64,000 bases of DNA, taken from Tessaracoccus rhinocerotis. Its GTDB lineage: Bacteria > Actinomycetota > Actinomycetes > Propionibacteriales > Propionibacteriaceae. A program made the translations under genes and the position numbers. Location of the stretch: assembly GCF_007197885.1 (NCBI RefSeq), contig NZ_VKKG01000006.1, forward strand, positions 248,001-312,000, given 5' to 3'. Below are positions 63,403 to 64,000 of the stretch, piece by piece. The notes below the pieces were generated by a model, which was not told the origin of the DNA, made no database searches, and was given only the letters and a program-made list of their open reading frames with translations. The stretch's first letter is position 1. Every line of letters starts with the position of its first letter.

Positions 63403-64000
63403 TCAGGGTGTGCTGGGCAGGGTGAGGATCTCGGCGCCGCCCGCGGTGATGGCGACGGTGTGCTCGCTGTGGGCGGTGCGGGCGCCGGTGGCGCTGCGCA
63501 GGGTCCAGCCGTCGTCGTCGACCACCAACTCATCGGTGTCGAGCATCACCCACGGCTCGATGGCGAGCAGGAGGCCCGGGCGGAGCCGGTACCCGCGGCC
63601 CGGCCTGCCGCTGTTGGGGATGTGTGGGTCCTGGTGCATGGTCGAGCCGATCCCGTGACCGCCGAACTCGGTGTTGACCCGGTAGCCGGCGCCCTCGAGG
63701 ACGGTGCCGATTGCGTGCGAGAGGTCGCCGGTCTTGGCGAGCGGGCGGCAGACGGCGATCGCCGCCGTGAGTGCCCGCTCGGTGACCTCGATCATGGCGA
63801 CGTCGTCGGCCGACTTCGGCTGGCCGACGATGAAGCTGATGGCCGCGTCGGCCGCGATCCCGTCCTTGCTGACAGCGAGGTCAAGGGTGAGCAGGTCGCC
63901 GTCGGCGAGGGCGTAGTCGTGGGGGAGGCCGTGCAGGACGGCGTCGTTGACGCCGGTGCAGATGTAGTGCCCGAAGGGTCCGCGGCCGAAGGACGGGGCG
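63403..64000 (-). CDS. map: methionine aminopeptidase, type I, truncated by window edge
   Basis: The gene enters from the right edge, so its N-terminal part lies outside the window; about 198 residues are visible. It removes the initiator methionine from new proteins. The start of the visible part (YICTGVNDAVLHGLP) holds the substrate-pocket histidine. Metal ligands follow in LTLDLAVSKDGIAADAA, in the GGHGIGSTMHQDPHIPN block, in AIEPWV and in HSEHTVAI. The order matches bacterial type I enzymes. Confidence 0.95.
   Translation of the reverse strand, partial: APSFGRGPFGHYICTGVNDAVLHGLPHDYALADGDLLTLDLAVSKDGIAADAAISFIVGQPKSADDVAMIEVTERALTAAIAVCRPLAKTGDLSHAIGTVLEGAGYRVNTEFGGHGIGSTMHQDPHIPNSGRPGRGYRLRPGLLLAIEPWVMLDTDELVVDDDGWTLRSATGARTAHSEHTVAITAGGAEILTLPSTP

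Overview
This window reads as a high-GC Gram-positive chromosome segment (Actinomycetota), most likely a relative of the Propionibacteriaceae. The supporting signs are strong GC bias at third codon positions, frequent GTG/TTG starts, ATGA/GTGA-coupled operons, a hexameric-type citrate synthase, a DUF6458-type small membrane protein, and dispersed palindromes built on the TTGGTCGAGTAG...GTGTCGAGACC type common in this phylum. The genus cannot be fixed from the sequence alone.

Layout. 0-3.6 kb: a secreted multidomain GH30 beta-1,6-galactanase. 3.6-6.5 kb: a coupled ATP-grasp/histidine kinase/response regulator operon. 6.6-9.4 kb: a TetR regulator, an FtsX-type ABC exporter and a small conserved protein. 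9.4-11.5 kb: a multidrug-type ABC exporter bracketed by exact 40-bp inverted repeats. 11.5-13.6 kb: a frameshifted, mosaic remnant of secreted glycosidase genes (GH20). 13.8-17.7 kb: citrate synthase, YceI, a small membrane protein and an Atg22/UMF1-type transporter. 17.8-22.6 kb: a tightly coupled three-gene operon (HNH-ATPase fusion, second HNH protein, patatin phospholipase), with a convergent AAA ATPase at 22.6-23.8 kb. 23.9-30.9 kb: an FAD/NAD(P)-binding protein and a branched-chain amino-acid-type ABC importer with a fused permease. 31-37.6 kb: two secreted proteins with Thr/Ala-rich linkers, one of 1922 residues. 37.9-48.2 kb: PRPP synthetase, MFS, alcohol dehydrogenase, a secreted zincin, IlvE, a lipoprotein, and a kinase/AGE/Nudix/HAD run. 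48.3-53.7 kb: a DUF5107/TPR protein divergent from acetyl-CoA synthetase. 53.7-57.4 kb: a sulfate/thiosulfate importer. 57.6-64 kb: a GntR/membrane-protein pair, an SDR plus glucan branching enzyme, an alpha/beta hydrolase plus TetR, and a truncated methionine aminopeptidase.

Two themes stand out. First, the operon at 17.8-22.6 kb combines nuclease, ATPase and phospholipase modules. It resembles a Septu-type (PtuA/PtuB) defence core to which a membrane-anchored patatin has been added, and it is the best candidate for an undescribed system. Second, a roughly 130-residue C-terminal module with four cysteines and a conserved NNLTY motif recurs on four separate secreted proteins or remnants. It looks like a shared surface-retention or substrate-binding domain, and the mosaic locus at 11.5-13.6 kb appears to be where such genes recombine and decay.
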